Assembly: GCF_000735365.1 (NCBI RefSeq) | Contig: NZ_JMPL01000014.1 | Location: forward strand, 1-64,000 | Reading direction: 5' to 3' | Length of the DNA: 64,000 bases | Origin: Kluyvera ascorbata ATCC 33433 | GTDB taxonomy: Bacteria; Pseudomonadota; Gammaproteobacteria; Enterobacterales; Enterobacteriaceae | Part shown: positions 47,658 to 57,340 of the stretch, in pieces | Layout of the letters: each line of letters opens with the position of its first letter | Numbering within the stretch: the stretch's first letter is position 1 | Program-made: the position numbers and the translations under genes | Notes under the pieces: model-generated | The model's database searches: none | What the model saw: the letters and a program-made list of their open reading frames with translations, nothing else | Told to the model about the DNA's origin: nothing

Positions 47658-47712
47658 CTTACTGGGGAAATGCCACTTTATGATGATTCATAACTGACAC
47701 TTTTTATGATTT

Positions 47713-47789
47713 TGGTCGGCACGAGAGGATTTGAACCTCCGACCCCCGACACCCCATGACGGTGCGCTACCAGGCTGCGCTACGTGCCG
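47713..47789 (-). tRNA. proL: tRNA-Pro (anticodon GGG)
   Basis: A 77-base tRNA on the minus strand, from CGGCACGTAGCGCAGCCTGG to the encoded CCA end. The anticodon loop reads CATGGGGTG (anticodon GGG), and the T-arm GGTTCAAATCC is canonical. It is the same sequence as E. coli proL, which is also next to yejM. Its 3' half is the probable attachment site of the adjacent P4-type integrase. Confidence 0.97.
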
Positions 47790-47864
47790 ACGCATGACAA
47801 AAATAGTACCGCTTTTATCCCCGATTGCAAGTCAGGGTTTATCAATTGATTTAAAATTAATCAA

Positions 47865-49619
47865 TCAGTTAGCGATAAAGCGTTTTTCATCCGTCAGCAC
47901 CTGCAGCAGCAAACTGAGCTGGGCTTTTTGATCCTGTTCCTTCTCGCCAGCCGCGTTCCAGGTTTTATAGTGACCGTTATGGCTGAGCACTACGGTTATC
48001 GACGGTGTGGTGATAGCCAGCGTATCGTTATCTGCCGACGTCACCCAGTTATGGCGGCGCGTGGCGCTGAACAGATCCTGACCCTGCGAGTATTCGTTGG
48101 CTGGTGTGCTGACGTGCAGCAGTCGTTGCATCAGGGTGGTCATAATATCTTTATGATCGGTCAGCAGGTCGATGCGCTGTGCAGGGGTCCCCGGCCAGTG
48201 AATAACCAGCGGTACCTGGAGCTGGGCGCGTGACCAGTTAAAGGTACTATTCCCGTCGCTAAGCGGTACGCCGTGACCGGCGGTAATAATCACCACGGTG
48301 TCATCAAGCTTGCCAGAGTCGCGCAGCGCGTCCAGTACTTTAGCTATTTGGGTATCTACATCCGCCGCTGCCCGTGCATATTGACGGTCGTTGGCCTGCG
48401 CGTTGTTGATAGTAGTTCCGTTAAACGACACCCAAGAGAACCAGCGGTTTTCGTCCTGAGCATTGTTTTTGAGCCAGTTAGTCCACTGGTTTGCCGTCTG
48501 GGCATCGTTCTGCGATTTGCCCGGTGGCAGTGAGAAATCTGACAACAGCGCCTGGCGGTAAATCGGGCTGGTAAAACCATCAGAAGAGAACAGCCCCAGC
48601 TGGTAGCCTTGCTGGTTGAGCGCGCTAATCAACGCGGCCGGAATTCGCGCCGACAGGACGCCATCCATATAGGACGGCGAAATGCCGTAGAACAGGCCAA
48701 AGATGCCGTTATCGGCAGTGTTACCCGCACTCATATGCTGCGTAAAGTTGACGTTCTCGCCCGCAAAGCGCGCCAGCGACGGCATTTGCTGTTCGAAGCG
48801 TGAATAGTTCAGGCCATCTACGGTTATCAGCAGGACGTTTTTACCGACGCCCATATCCCGATAGCGCAAATCGCTGAGCGGATACTGGACGGTCACGGCT
48901 TCCGGGTCGCCTTGTTCTACCAGACGACGCTGGTAATCCTGCGCGTCAAGCAAACCGTGCTTCTCAAGAAAGCGACGAGCGGTCATTGGATACGACAACG
49001 GCAGGTTGGCGCGCTGCATGGTCACCGGACGATAGAAGTTCGCATCGGCCCAGATGTACATCACGTGTGAAGCGATGAACGACGCAAAGAAGAACCAGGC
49101 AACCGGGCGAGCATAGTGACGGCGGCGCGTCAGGCTACGCAGCTTCTGCCAGCTCCAGGTGGCAAACAGCATCTCGACCAGCAGAATAACCGGCACGCTG
49201 ATAAACATCAGCTGCCAGTCGCGCGCGGTCTCGTTTTGATCGGGGTTGATAACCAGCTCCCACACCACCGGGTTAAGGTGCAGGTGGAAGCGGGTAAAGA
49301 CCTCGCTGTCGATAAGCAGCAGCGTCATGCCGGCCGTCGCCAGAATGGCGGACAGGAAGCGCATCAGGCGCTGGGACATGACGATAAAGGTCAGCGGGAA
49401 CAGAATCAGCAGATAGGCAGAGAACACCAGAAAGCTGAAGTGTCCGACAAGGCTGATATAGGAGAAAACGCGTCCAGTCAGCGTTGTCGGCCAGTCGGCG
49501 ACAAACAGATAGCGGCTACCGAGCACCATGGCCAACAGCATGTTGAACAGGGCGAACCAGTGCCCCCAGCTAACCATCTGGGAGATTTTTTCTCGGTAAG
49601 GCTGACGATGTGTCACCAT
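47865..49619 (-). CDS. yejM: YejM/PbgA (LapC), inner-membrane LPS homeostasis sensor
   Basis: A 584-residue protein (E. coli 586) with five N-terminal transmembrane helices in about residues 20-190 and a periplasmic alkaline-phosphatase/sulfatase-like domain (NVLLITVDGLNYSRFEQQMPSL near 250, DNGIFGLFYGISPSYMDG, VVIITAGHGVPLSD). In E. coli it senses periplasmic-leaflet LPS and restrains LapB/FtsH degradation of LpxC, and it is essential through its membrane part. It sits beside proL and shares a short gap with yejL, transcribed in the same direction. Confidence 0.97.
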   Translation of the reverse strand: MVTHRQPYREKISQMVSWGHWFALFNMLLAMVLGSRYLFVADWPTTLTGRVFSYISLVGHFSFLVFSAYLLILFPLTFIVMSQRLMRFLSAILATAGMTLLLIDSEVFTRFHLHLNPVVWELVINPDQNETARDWQLMFISVPVILLVEMLFATWSWQKLRSLTRRRHYARPVAWFFFASFIASHVMYIWADANFYRPVTMQRANLPLSYPMTARRFLEKHGLLDAQDYQRRLVEQGDPEAVTVQYPLSDLRYRDMGVGKNVLLITVDGLNYSRFEQQMPSLARFAGENVNFTQHMSAGNTADNGIFGLFYGISPSYMDGVLSARIPAALISALNQQGYQLGLFSSDGFTSPIYRQALLSDFSLPPGKSQNDAQTANQWTNWLKNNAQDENRWFSWVSFNGTTINNAQANDRQYARAAADVDTQIAKVLDALRDSGKLDDTVVIITAGHGVPLSDGNSTFNWSRAQLQVPLVIHWPGTPAQRIDLLTDHKDIMTTLMQRLLHVSTPANEYSQGQDLFSATRRHNWVTSADNDTLAITTPSITVVLSHNGHYKTWNAAGEKEQDQKAQLSLLLQVLTDEKRFIAN

Positions 49620-49637
49620 AAACTGTTGCTTGTACCC

Positions 49638-49865
49638 TTAGTGCGCAGGATCGCTGTTAATGGAAGACTGAAGCGCCTGGGCAAAAGAACGCGCGATAGC
49701 CTGGCGTTGAGCCGGAGCCACGCTGCTGTTAATCAGGTTGGTTACCATATTGCCCAGCACCATTAAAGAAAGGTCGGTTGGGGCTTTATGTTCTTCCAGC
49801 ACGTTGGCGAGCTCGCTCAGCAGCTTTTCAACGTGTTCATCACTATAGCGGGATTGTTGTGGCAT
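49638..49865 (-). CDS. yejL: YejL, conserved small protein (UPF0352)
   Basis: A 75-residue cytosolic helical protein, the same length as E. coli YejL and almost identical ([40 protein letters not shown]...). Function is unknown. It is 18 bases upstream of yejM in the same direction and divergent from yejK, so it is likely cotranscribed with yejM. Confidence 0.95.
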   Translation of the reverse strand: MPQQSRYSDEHVEKLLSELANVLEEHKAPTDLSLMVLGNMVTNLINSSVAPAQRQAIARSFAQALQSSINSDPAH

Positions 49866-50048
49866 AAATCGAAATCTGTCTATTCATTAAAGGGCAGTAT
49901 ATTACCGTAGCAGCAGCATTTTTTCCGCTTTTTTTCAGCGTAACGCGTTATCCTTTCGCCATTATGCTGCCGCGAGGGCGGTAATGTGTGAGTTGCACTG
50001 TCGCATCGGGGGTGGTTGAATACACCCGATCTTAAAGGAGAGTTTAAC

Positions 50049-51056
50049 ATGAGTCTGGATATCGACCAGATTGCTTTGCATCAGCTCATCAAACGCGATG
50101 AGCAAAACCTGGATGTGGTCCTGCGCGACACGCTGCTGGAACCGACTGCACCGGTTGAAGAAATGATGGCCGAGCTGCATCGGGTGTACAGCGCGAAGAA
50201 CAAAGCCTACGGCCTGTTTACCGAAGAGAGCGAACTGGCGCAGGCGTTAAAGCTGCAGCGTCAGGGCGAAGAGGATTTCCTCGCCTTCAGCCGCGCAGCC
50301 ACCGGTCGTCTTCGCGACGAGCTGGCGAAATATCCGTTTGCCGATGGCGGCATTGTGCTGTTCTGTCACTATCGCTACCTGGCGGTGGAATACCTGCTGG
50401 TGGCGGTGCTGAATAACCTCAGCAGCATGCGCGTCAACGAAGAGCTGGATATCAGCGCGACCCATTATCTCGACATCAACCATGCCGATATTGTCGCGCG
50501 TATCGATTTGACCGAGTGGGAAACTAACCCGGAATCGACCCGTTACCTGACCTTCCTGAAAGGGCGAGTTGGGCGCAAGGTTGCTGATTTCTTCATGGAC
50601 TTCCTCGGCGCGAGCGAAGGCCTGAACGCGAAGGTGCAAAACCGTGGCCTGCTGCAGGCGCTGGACGATTTTGCCGCCGAAGCGCAGCTCGACAAAAACG
50701 AGCGTCAGAACGTGCGTCAGCAGGTTTACTCCTACTGCAACGAACAGCTGCAAGCCGGTGAAGAGATTGAGCTGGAATCGCTGTCGAAAGAACTGTCTGG
50801 CGTGAGCGAGGTGAGCTTCAGCGAATTTACCGCAGAAAAAGGCTACGAGCTGGAAGAGAGCTTCCCGGCGGATCGCAGCACGCTGCGTCAGCTGACGAAG
50901 TTTGCCGGTAGCGGCGGTGGGTTAACCATTAACTTCGATGCCATGCTGCTCGGTGAGCGCATTTACTGGGATCCGGCGACTGACACGCTGACTATCAAAG
51001 GCACGCCGCCAAACCTGCGTGACCAGCTGCAGCGCCGGACTTCCGGCAAAAGCTAA
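50049..51056 (+). CDS. yejK: YejK/NdpA, nucleoid-associated protein
   Basis: A 335-residue protein, exactly the E. coli YejK length. It begins [21 protein letters not shown], with conserved [16 protein letters not shown] near residue 177 and [19 protein letters not shown] near 290. It associates with the nucleoid and interacts with DNA gyrase and topoisomerase IV in E. coli. I use ATG 50049, preceded by AAAGGAG at about 8 bases. It is divergent from yejL and ends at a clear hairpin terminator. Confidence 0.95.
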   Translation: MSLDIDQIALHQLIKRDEQNLDVVLRDTLLEPTAPVEEMMAELHRVYSAKNKAYGLFTEESELAQALKLQRQGEEDFLAFSRAATGRLRDELAKYPFADGGIVLFCHYRYLAVEYLLVAVLNNLSSMRVNEELDISATHYLDINHADIVARIDLTEWETNPESTRYLTFLKGRVGRKVADFFMDFLGASEGLNAKVQNRGLLQALDDFAAEAQLDKNERQNVRQQVYSYCNEQLQAGEEIELESLSKELSGVSEVSFSEFTAEKGYELEESFPADRSTLRQLTKFAGSGGGLTINFDAMLLGERIYWDPATDTLTIKGTPPNLRDQLQRRTSGKS

Positions 51057-51070
51057 AGCCATCCCCCTTC

Positions 51071-51097
51071 AAGCCCGCTCATCCCCGAGCGGGCTTT
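51071..51097 (+). terminator. Terminator hairpin after yejK
   Basis: AAGCCCGCTC / GAGCGGGCTT with an ATCCCC loop, followed by TTGTCT, 14 bases beyond the yejK stop. Confidence 0.75.
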
Positions 51098-51208
51098 GTC
51101 TATCCGTATTACCGCCAGTTTTGAGTGACACTCCTCTCATTTTCTGTATCGATGTTTTTTCATCCAGGTTAAAACTTGAGCTGACTCTCAGTTAATACTT
51201 AATGAAAT

Positions 51209-51229
51209 AAATGAAAATACGTTTCATTT
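51209..51229. promoter_or_regulatory. KdgR-like operator upstream of the GH28 gene
   Basis: Perfect palindromic arms AAATGAAA (51209-51216) and TTTCATTT (51222-51229) around a 5-base spacer match the pectinolysis repressor KdgR consensus at all but three fixed positions. It lies about 110-130 bases before a pectin-degrading enzyme gene, which makes the assignment credible. Confidence 0.75.
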
Positions 51230-51262
51230 TAAATGCAAAAATATTTTGATTTTATAAATGGA

Positions 51263-51312
51263 GAGCCATCCTTACTCAGGAGGGCTCAAGGACGCGGCAG
51301 CTGGGTGCCGCG
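51263..51312 (+). promoter_or_regulatory. Structured 5' leader of the GH28 gene
   Basis: Two adjacent hairpins in the leader. The first has GAGCC/GGCTC with inner TCCT/AGGA (51263-51287) and partly buries an AGGAGGG sequence. The second has CGCGGCA/TGCCGCG (51293-51312). The start codon follows 26 bases later with a separate AGAGGA site. The role is unknown. Confidence 0.4.
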
Positions 51313-51337
51313 AATTACTGAGAGGAATAATAACAAG

Positions 51338-53302
51338 ATGCACAATACCTTCAGACACTCCCGACTGGCGCTGGCAACCACAATGATGCTCGTGGGCGTA
51401 TTAAGCGGCTGTGACGATAGCCAGGCTGCTCAGGCGAAGGCGTCCGCGGCGCCACAAAACGTCCAGTCGCCGGTGCTCTCCGTTGACGATGACAGCGTGG
51501 TGCTGGTGTGGGAAAAACCGCTTCAGGAGGCGGACAAGGTAGTGGACTATCATGTCTATCGCGACGGTGAGCTGCTGGGCAGCGCGCGCGACAATCAGGA
51601 CAAGTTTTCCCCCGCTAAACCTTATATCGATAACTTCTACCAGACGCTGGATAACGATCATTGGCAGCAGAAGGTTGATTTGCGAAGCTTCACCGTCGAG
51701 GGGTTGAAAGCCGATACCGACTATCAGTTTACCGTTCGCGCGGTCTATTCGGACGGTAACGAGTCCGCCGATAGCGCGCCGATTTCTCTGCGCACCACCA
51801 GGGTGCCGCACGTGGTGGATGCCAAAGCGGCAGGTGCCGTCGGCGACGGGGCAACGCTTGATACCGCCGCGCTGCAAAAAGCGATTGATAGCTGTACGCT
51901 GGCGCAGTATCCGCAAGGCTGCAAAGTGAGCGTGCGCGGCGGCGTGTTTAAAACCGGCGCGCTGTTCTTACACAGCGATATGACGCTGGAGATTGCTGAA
52001 GATGCGACGCTGCTGGGCTCGGATGACCCGGCGCAGTACCCGATGGAAAAAGGCTATTTTCTTTACCCCTATACTGATAATCCGCTGCCGAAGCGCCCAC
52101 CGTCGTTGATTAACGCGCTGGAAGCGAACGATAAGGGTAACTCTCACGCCGGTACTTTCCGTAATATTCGCATTGTGGGTAAAGGGACCATCGACGGTAA
52201 TGGCTGGACGCGGGGCGTGAAGCACGGCGGGGCAGAATCTATCGTTGATGAAGCCGGTAATGCGCTGCCGCAGTACCGCGCCAGCAACGCCAATAAGGTG
52301 GGCGAAGACGGTATTCTGGCGAAGCATCAGACCGAGCTGGCGGTATCTGAAGGGATGAACCGCGACAGCGCCTACAAAAACCGCCGTTCCAGCCTGATGA
52401 CGCTGCGCGGCGTCAGCAATCTTTATATCGAAGGGCTGACCATCCTCAACCCGGCATTTCACGGGATCATGGTGCTGGAGTCGGAAAACATCGCGCTGAA
52501 TGCGCTTAGCCACAAGACTTTTGACGGCAATAACGCCGATGGTATTGAGCTGGGTAATAGCCAGAATGCCCTTGTCTTCAATAACTTCTTTGATACCGGC
52601 GACGACGGGATGAACTTTGCCGCAGGCTACGGCAAGGGCGTAGAAACCTTTGGGCAGAAACCGCAGAGCGGGGCGTGGATATTCAATAACTACTTCCGCA
52701 AGGGGCACGGCGCCGTGGTGACCGGTAGCCATACCGGCGCCTGGATCGAGAAAGTTAAAGCGGAAGATAACGTTATGTATCTGACCGATATCGGTCTGCG
52801 GATGAAAAGTCGCCCGTATTACGGCGGCGGCGCGCGTGATGTTGTGTTCCGCAATAACGCGATGAAAGATTTGGCGAAAGAGCCGTTTATCTTCACCATC
52901 AAGTACAGCGCCGACGTTAACGACACCACCCCAGCCACCGAGCCTGCTCAATTCCGCAATGTGACCGTCGAGAACGTCACCGTTGACGGCACGGCGGCGA
53001 AGAAAAGCATTCTGGTGGATGGCATGACGGTGCAGGAGATGACGGCGGCATACGGCATTACCTACCCGCGCGATGCCTATCATCAGAATCTGGCGTTCAG
53101 CAATGTGAAGTTTCGCAACGTGCAGGCGAGCAAAATCACCTTCCTGCATGACAGTCAGTTTACGCACGTCACGTTTGACAACACGGAGCACGCCTGGAAT
53201 TTTGCGCAGGTGAGCGGTATTACGCTTTCAGACAGCGCGAATAACGAAGTGATAACGGCGGCAGGGAAGGAGACGGTGGTGCGGGAGGCGGCGAAGCAGT
53301 AA
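51338..53302 (+). CDS. pehX: GH28 exo-polygalacturonase-type lipoprotein with FnIII domain
   Basis: A 654-residue protein. The signal peptide has a lipobox (MMLVGVLSGC near residue 25), so it is predicted to be membrane-anchored on the periplasmic side. A fibronectin type III domain covers about residues 40-145 (SPVLSVDDDSVVLVWEKP ... YQFTVRAVYSDGNES). The rest is a right-handed beta-helix of glycoside hydrolase family 28, beginning DAKAAGAVGDGATLDTAALQ. Catalytic motifs are all visible: NNADGIELGNS, FDTGDDGMNF, KGHGAVVTGSHTG and GLRMKSR. The layout matches exo-poly-galacturonosidases of the PehX type acting on oligogalacturonides. ATG 51338 has AGAGGA upstream. It stands alone under a KdgR-like operator. 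Confidence 0.88.
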   Translation: MHNTFRHSRLALATTMMLVGVLSGCDDSQAAQAKASAAPQNVQSPVLSVDDDSVVLVWEKPLQEADKVVDYHVYRDGELLGSARDNQDKFSPAKPYIDNFYQTLDNDHWQQKVDLRSFTVEGLKADTDYQFTVRAVYSDGNESADSAPISLRTTRVPHVVDAKAAGAVGDGATLDTAALQKAIDSCTLAQYPQGCKVSVRGGVFKTGALFLHSDMTLEIAEDATLLGSDDPAQYPMEKGYFLYPYTDNPLPKRPPSLINALEANDKGNSHAGTFRNIRIVGKGTIDGNGWTRGVKHGGAESIVDEAGNALPQYRASNANKVGEDGILAKHQTELAVSEGMNRDSAYKNRRSSLMTLRGVSNLYIEGLTILNPAFHGIMVLESENIALNALSHKTFDGNNADGIELGNSQNALVFNNFFDTGDDGMNFAAGYGKGVETFGQKPQSGAWIFNNYFRKGHGAVVTGSHTGAWIEKVKAEDNVMYLTDIGLRMKSRPYYGGGARDVVFRNNAMKDLAKEPFIFTIKYSADVNDTTPATEPAQFRNVTVENVTVDGTAAKKSILVDGMTVQEMTAAYGITYPRDAYHQNLAFSNVKFRNVQASKITFLHDSQFTHVTFDNTEHAWNFAQVSGITLSDSANNEVITAAGKETVVREAAKQ

Positions 53303-53333
53303 AAAAAACGGCTCCGTAAGGAGCCGTTTTTTC
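53302..53333. terminator. Bidirectional terminator between the GH28 gene and rplY
   Basis: AAAAAACGGCTCC / GGAGCCGTTTTTT around a GTAA loop. The A- and T-runs on both sides make it a good terminator for both convergent genes. Confidence 0.92.
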
Positions 53334-53354
53334 GTCACGAAAACTTGTCGGCGA

Positions 53355-53639
53355 TTAAGCGCGAACGAAGTCGATGTGAGCCAGTTTTGGCTTGAACGGG
53401 TGACGCTGCACCGCCTGAGCCTTAACTTTTTCTTCTTTACCATCAACAACGATGGTCAGAACTTCGCTGTAGAATTCAGCGTTGATCTGCAGGTTCCACA
53501 GCTTGTCGTGATCCAGTTCGATAGCAACCGGAGCTGCTTCGCCACCATAAATGATAGCTGGGAACTTGTTAGCTGCGCGCAGGCGGCGGCTCGCACCCTT
53601 ACCCTGCTCTTTACGTGCTTCTGCATTAATAGTAAACAT
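53355..53639 (-). CDS. rplY: RplY, ribosomal protein L25
   Basis: A 94-residue 5S rRNA-binding protein of the large subunit, the short form without a CTC domain, as in E. coli. The N-terminal segment [20 protein letters not shown] is the typical RNA-binding start, and the protein ends [15 protein letters not shown]. It is monocistronic, with a leader of about 60 bases and a shared bidirectional terminator. Confidence 0.98.
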   Translation of the reverse strand: MFTINAEARKEQGKGASRRLRAANKFPAIIYGGEAAPVAIELDHDKLWNLQINAEFYSEVLTIVVDGKEEKVKAQAVQRHPFKPKLAHIDFVRA

Positions 53640-53764
53640 TGATAGCTCTCTTAATTAATCCTGCTACAGGCGACCCAGCAGCAGGCAAATGATCTGCTTC
53701 ACGGATGTGAAAGCGGGCGGCATTATAGCCGCCTATTGCCTTACGGGCAATGAAAACCTCACCT

Positions 53765-54724
53765 TCAGTTGGTCGTTAAGCGCAGCCGCAGACTGTCCGG
53801 ATACGGCGAAAAATAACGTTGCGTCAGCAGGTAATCATCCGGGTGCTCGGCCAGGTAGTGCTTCAGCAGCGTCAGCGGCGCGAGAATGGGCAGGTGCCCG
53901 GCGTGATAGTTGACGATAACGTCGCGAAGCTCCGCACGCTGGCGGTCGTTGAGCTGTTTACGGAAATAGCCCTGAATATGCATCAGCACGTTGGTGTGAT
54001 TTTTACGTGAAGCAGGGTGGCGCAGAATTGCCATCAGCTTGTCGCGGTAGGCGACAAAAAAGGCCTCCAGGTCCTGCCATTCATGCAGATGAGCGATAAA
54101 CGGGCCAATTTCACGATAGCCCGGCTGATTGTGAGCCAGCAGATGCAGCTTATAGCGGCTATGAAAGGCCAGCAGGGCCTGACGAGTTAATCCCTCGTCC
54201 CGCAGCGTATTTAACTCGTGCAGCGCAAATATCCGCGCTACAAAGTTTTCACGCAGCACCGGGTCGTGTAACCGGCCATCTTCTTCCACTGGTAGCCACG
54301 GGTAGCGCGCCTGTAGCGCTGCGGTAAACAGGCCAACGCCTTCCTTCGCGCCGCGATTACCGCGCTCATCGTACAGCCGTACTCGCTCCATCCCGCAGCT
54401 TGGGGATTTTGCACAGACAATAAAACCGGCGAAGTGCGCCGCGCCAGGCAGCACCTCCTCGGCAAAATGGTGCATCTTATCGGTGAGGTCGTTATCCAGG
54501 TCCTGGCTCATGCGCACGCGGGTATCGCCATTGGCGGTCTTAACCAGGCGCAGCGCAGGGCGCGGCGTAGGCAGGCCAATGCCCATTTCCGGGCAGACGG
54601 GTTTGAATGTCACCCAGTCGGCGAGCTCATCCATAATAAATCCCATCCGCTTATGCCCGCCGTCAAAGCGAACGGCAGCACCGGTCAGGCAGCCGCTGAT
54701 GCCGAGTATCGGTTTGTCGTTCAT
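53765..54724 (-). CDS. DUF523-DUF1722 fusion protein
   Basis: A 319-residue cytosolic protein with two domains. The N-terminal DUF523 part (about residues 5-145) has three conserved cysteines placed as possible [4Fe-4S] ligands: GISGCLTGAAVRFDGGHK, KPVCPEMGIGLPTPR and CAKSPSCGMERV. DUF523 members include the thiouracil desulfurase TudS. The C-terminal DUF1722 part (about 185-300, LLAFHSRYKLHLLAHNQPGY ... KNHTNVLMHIQGYFRK) is the domain found alone in E. coli YbgA. ATG 54724 is chosen for the AGGA site 7 bases upstream; an in-frame ATG at 54751 is possible. The two-domain form may couple a redox or desulfurase activity to stress response. Confidence 0.85.
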   Translation of the reverse strand: MNDKPILGISGCLTGAAVRFDGGHKRMGFIMDELADWVTFKPVCPEMGIGLPTPRPALRLVKTANGDTRVRMSQDLDNDLTDKMHHFAEEVLPGAAHFAGFIVCAKSPSCGMERVRLYDERGNRGAKEGVGLFTAALQARYPWLPVEEDGRLHDPVLRENFVARIFALHELNTLRDEGLTRQALLAFHSRYKLHLLAHNQPGYREIGPFIAHLHEWQDLEAFFVAYRDKLMAILRHPASRKNHTNVLMHIQGYFRKQLNDRQRAELRDVIVNYHAGHLPILAPLTLLKHYLAEHPDDYLLTQRYFSPYPDSLRLRLTTN

Positions 54725-54837
54725 ATTATTGTCCTGTTTGTCGTGGGCCATAGTTCAAGCATAGGTTCTCCCGCTTCTGACCGCGTAGGTTTTTATCCTC
54801 TACACTTAACCCATTATTGTCAAAAGGGAGATGTCGC

Positions 54838-55371
54838 ATGAAGCTATGGCCCGTTGTCACCGGTGTCGCTATTTCTCTGGCTCTGGTAGCCTGCCGTTCA
54901 CCGACGCCGCCAAAAGGGGTGACGCCAATTAGCCACTTTGATGCCAGTCGCTATCTGGGAAAATGGTATGAAATCGCCCGTCTGGATAACCGCTTTGAAC
55001 GCGGTCTGGAGCAGGTGACCGCAACCTATGGCAAACGCAAAGATGGCGGTATCAGCGTGTTGAACCGCGGGTTTGACCCGGTGCGAGGCGAGTGGAAAGA
55101 GAGCGAAGGGAAGGCGTACTTCACCGGCGAGCAGAACGTTGCCGCGCTGAAGGTCTCCTTCTTTGGCCCTTTCTACGGCGGCTATAACGTCATTGCGTTG
55201 GATGATGACTACCAGTACGCACTGGTCAGTGGACCGAACCGCGACTACCTGTGGATTTTATCGCGCACGCCAACGCTGCCGCCGCAGGTACAGCAAAACT
55301 ACCTGACCATCGCCCGCGGGCTTGGGTTTGCCGTCGACGACTTGCTGTGGGTGAAGCAGACGCGCGGCTAG
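54838..55371 (+). CDS. blc: Blc, outer-membrane lipocalin
   Basis: A 177-residue lipoprotein, the E. coli Blc length. The signal peptide carries a lipobox (LALVAC near residue 18). Lipocalin motifs follow: [24 protein letters not shown] (GxW motif) and [29 protein letters not shown] (TDY and R motifs). It binds lysophospholipids or fatty acids at the outer membrane. AGGGAG lies 7 bases before ATG 54838. Its 3' end overlaps the convergent radD stop by four bases. Confidence 0.95.
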   Translation: MKLWPVVTGVAISLALVACRSPTPPKGVTPISHFDASRYLGKWYEIARLDNRFERGLEQVTATYGKRKDGGISVLNRGFDPVRGEWKESEGKAYFTGEQNVAALKVSFFGPFYGGYNVIALDDDYQYALVSGPNRDYLWILSRTPTLPPQVQQNYLTIARGLGFAVDDLLWVKQTRG

Positions 55372-57125
55372 CGTAGCTCGTTAGCCCGGCGATAGCGGCC
55401 TTCATAGTCGAACACTTTTTCGCGCACCTGCCAGTAGACGCCTTTCTTACGGGCAACGACAAAATCCGGTGCGCGGAGCAGCGCCTGCTGAGCGATAATA
55501 TCGCCCGGCGTTATCCAGCGCAGCGGTACGCCAGGCGTGCGGGTATGTGGGCGGATAAACAGCTGCTCGAACGCCGTTTTCTGCGCGGGCGTGTGCAGAC
55601 GGAAGCGCTCACTCACATCTGCGCCGTCTTCGTCGTAATAGGTGATTTTGAGCCAGCCGCCTTTTTCGTCCATGCCGTCCTGTAGCACCATGCCGCTACA
55701 GCGCAACACCAGCGCGTCTTTGAGCTTCAGCGCCGCTTTCAGCATATCGTCGGGGTCAACCAGCACCGTGTCGCACTCGCGACAGCGGCGGGCGGCGATA
55801 TCGTTTTCGGCATTACACTGCGGGCAGTTTTTAAAGCGGAAGCGGTAGTCGCATTGCTCGCGATGGCCTTCATCATCCTCCAGCCAGCCCTGACAGCGTC
55901 GGCCAAAGTGCTCAATAATAGTGCCGTCAGAGGTGGTTTTCCCCCAGAAGGTATTGGCAAATCCGCAGCCGGGGCAGAAGACCTGCACCGGCACGTTATC
56001 GCTCTTGCCTTTTGGCGAACCCACTTCCGGCGTGTAGAGGTCGTGCGGGTTTCCGGCGTAGTCGAGAATAAGACAGTCCGTTTTCCCCGGCGCCAGACGT
56101 AGGCCACGGCCTACAATTTGTTGATACAGGCTGATGGACTCAGTCGGGCGCAGAATCGCAATCAGGTCGACGTGCGGGGCATCGAAACCGGTGGTCAGGA
56201 CGGCGACGTTAACCAGATAACGGAACTGCTGATTTTTAAAGGCCTCAATCAGTTCATCGCGCTGCGGGCCGGGGGTTTCACCGGTAATCAGCGCGGCGTC
56301 ATCGGCGGGCAGCAGGCCGGTAATTTCACGGGCGTGCTCGACGGTGGCGGCAAAAATCATCACCCCTTTGCGCGTCTGCGCGAACTCCTCAATCTGGCTG
56401 ATGATGTGCGGTGTAATACGCTGTTGCTGCTTGAGTTCACGGTTAAGATCGGACTCACTAAATAACCCGTTGCTGTTGGCCTGCAGGCGGCTGAAATCGT
56501 ACTGCACCACGGGCATATCCAGCCGTTCTGGCGGCGTCAGGTAGCCGTGCTTAATCATGTAGCGCAGCGGTAACTCATAGATGCAGTCGCGGAACAGCGC
56601 TTTCTCGTCGCCGCGCACCATGCCGTGGTAGTGGAACTGGTAAATCCAGCCTTTGCCCAGACGGAACGGCGTGGCTGTGAGGCCAAGCAGGCGGATGTGA
56701 GGGTTCACTTTTCCCAGGTGAGTGAGGATTTGCTGGTACTGGCTGTCGTCGTCATCGCTGATGCGGTGGCACTCATCAACAATCAGCAACGAAAACTCGC
56801 CCTGGAAATGGTCAAGATTCCGCGCCACAGACTGTACGCTGCCGAAGACCACCTTGCCGTGGCTCTCTTTACGCTTCAGCCCGGCAGCATAAATATCGGC
56901 CTCCAGCCCCAGCGCGCAGTATTTCGCGTGGTTCTGGGCAACCAGCTCTTTGACGTGCGCCAGCACCAGCACGCGACCACGCGCCAGCCGTGCCAGTTCG
57001 GCAATAACCAGGCTTTTCCCGGCGCCGGTGGGTAAAACGATCACCGCAGGTTGGGTATGACGACGGAAGTAGGTCAGGGTCGCGTCAACCGCTTCCTGCT
57101 GATAGGGGCGAAGTGTAAAAGTCAT
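55368..57125 (-). CDS. radD: RadD (YejH), putative SF2 DNA helicase in repair
   Basis: A 585-residue superfamily 2 helicase-like protein (E. coli 586). The helicase core has Walker A LPTGAGKS near residue 33, the DECH box ([13 protein letters not shown]) near 115, TATPFR and a C-terminal [13 protein letters not shown] motif VI. Zinc-binding cysteine clusters lie near residues 385-470 ([26 protein letters not shown]). In E. coli it works with SSB and RecA in double-strand break and post-replication repair. It is convergent with blc and divergent from rsuA. Confidence 0.96.
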   Translation of the reverse strand: MTFTLRPYQQEAVDATLTYFRRHTQPAVIVLPTGAGKSLVIAELARLARGRVLVLAHVKELVAQNHAKYCALGLEADIYAAGLKRKESHGKVVFGSVQSVARNLDHFQGEFSLLIVDECHRISDDDDSQYQQILTHLGKVNPHIRLLGLTATPFRLGKGWIYQFHYHGMVRGDEKALFRDCIYELPLRYMIKHGYLTPPERLDMPVVQYDFSRLQANSNGLFSESDLNRELKQQQRITPHIISQIEEFAQTRKGVMIFAATVEHAREITGLLPADDAALITGETPGPQRDELIEAFKNQQFRYLVNVAVLTTGFDAPHVDLIAILRPTESISLYQQIVGRGLRLAPGKTDCLILDYAGNPHDLYTPEVGSPKGKSDNVPVQVFCPGCGFANTFWGKTTSDGTIIEHFGRRCQGWLEDDEGHREQCDYRFRFKNCPQCNAENDIAARRCRECDTVLVDPDDMLKAALKLKDALVLRCSGMVLQDGMDEKGGWLKITYYDEDGADVSERFRLHTPAQKTAFEQLFIRPHTRTPGVPLRWITPGDIIAQQALLRAPDFVVARKKGVYWQVREKVFDYEGRYRRANELR

Positions 57126-57340
57126 TGGCGTGATGATTGTCCTTAATAGCCAAATAGTATGCCATGAATCTTTTCACTTGAGTGGGATAACAAGCCCGTT
57201 ATACTTACAGATTGTTATACTCGTCGTCTTTCCCGTTATCGGTGTTTTTTGCCCGATAGCTGGACATCCAGCGAGTCGATTACCCCATTTTTCGGACGTT
57301 TCGTCCGGCACCCGGCACTATTACAGGCTAAAAATACTTC

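Noticed and set aside
47563-47685. 40-codon frame between the integrase and proL
   Set aside because: It spans the proL terminator hairpin and has no ribosome site; probably chance.
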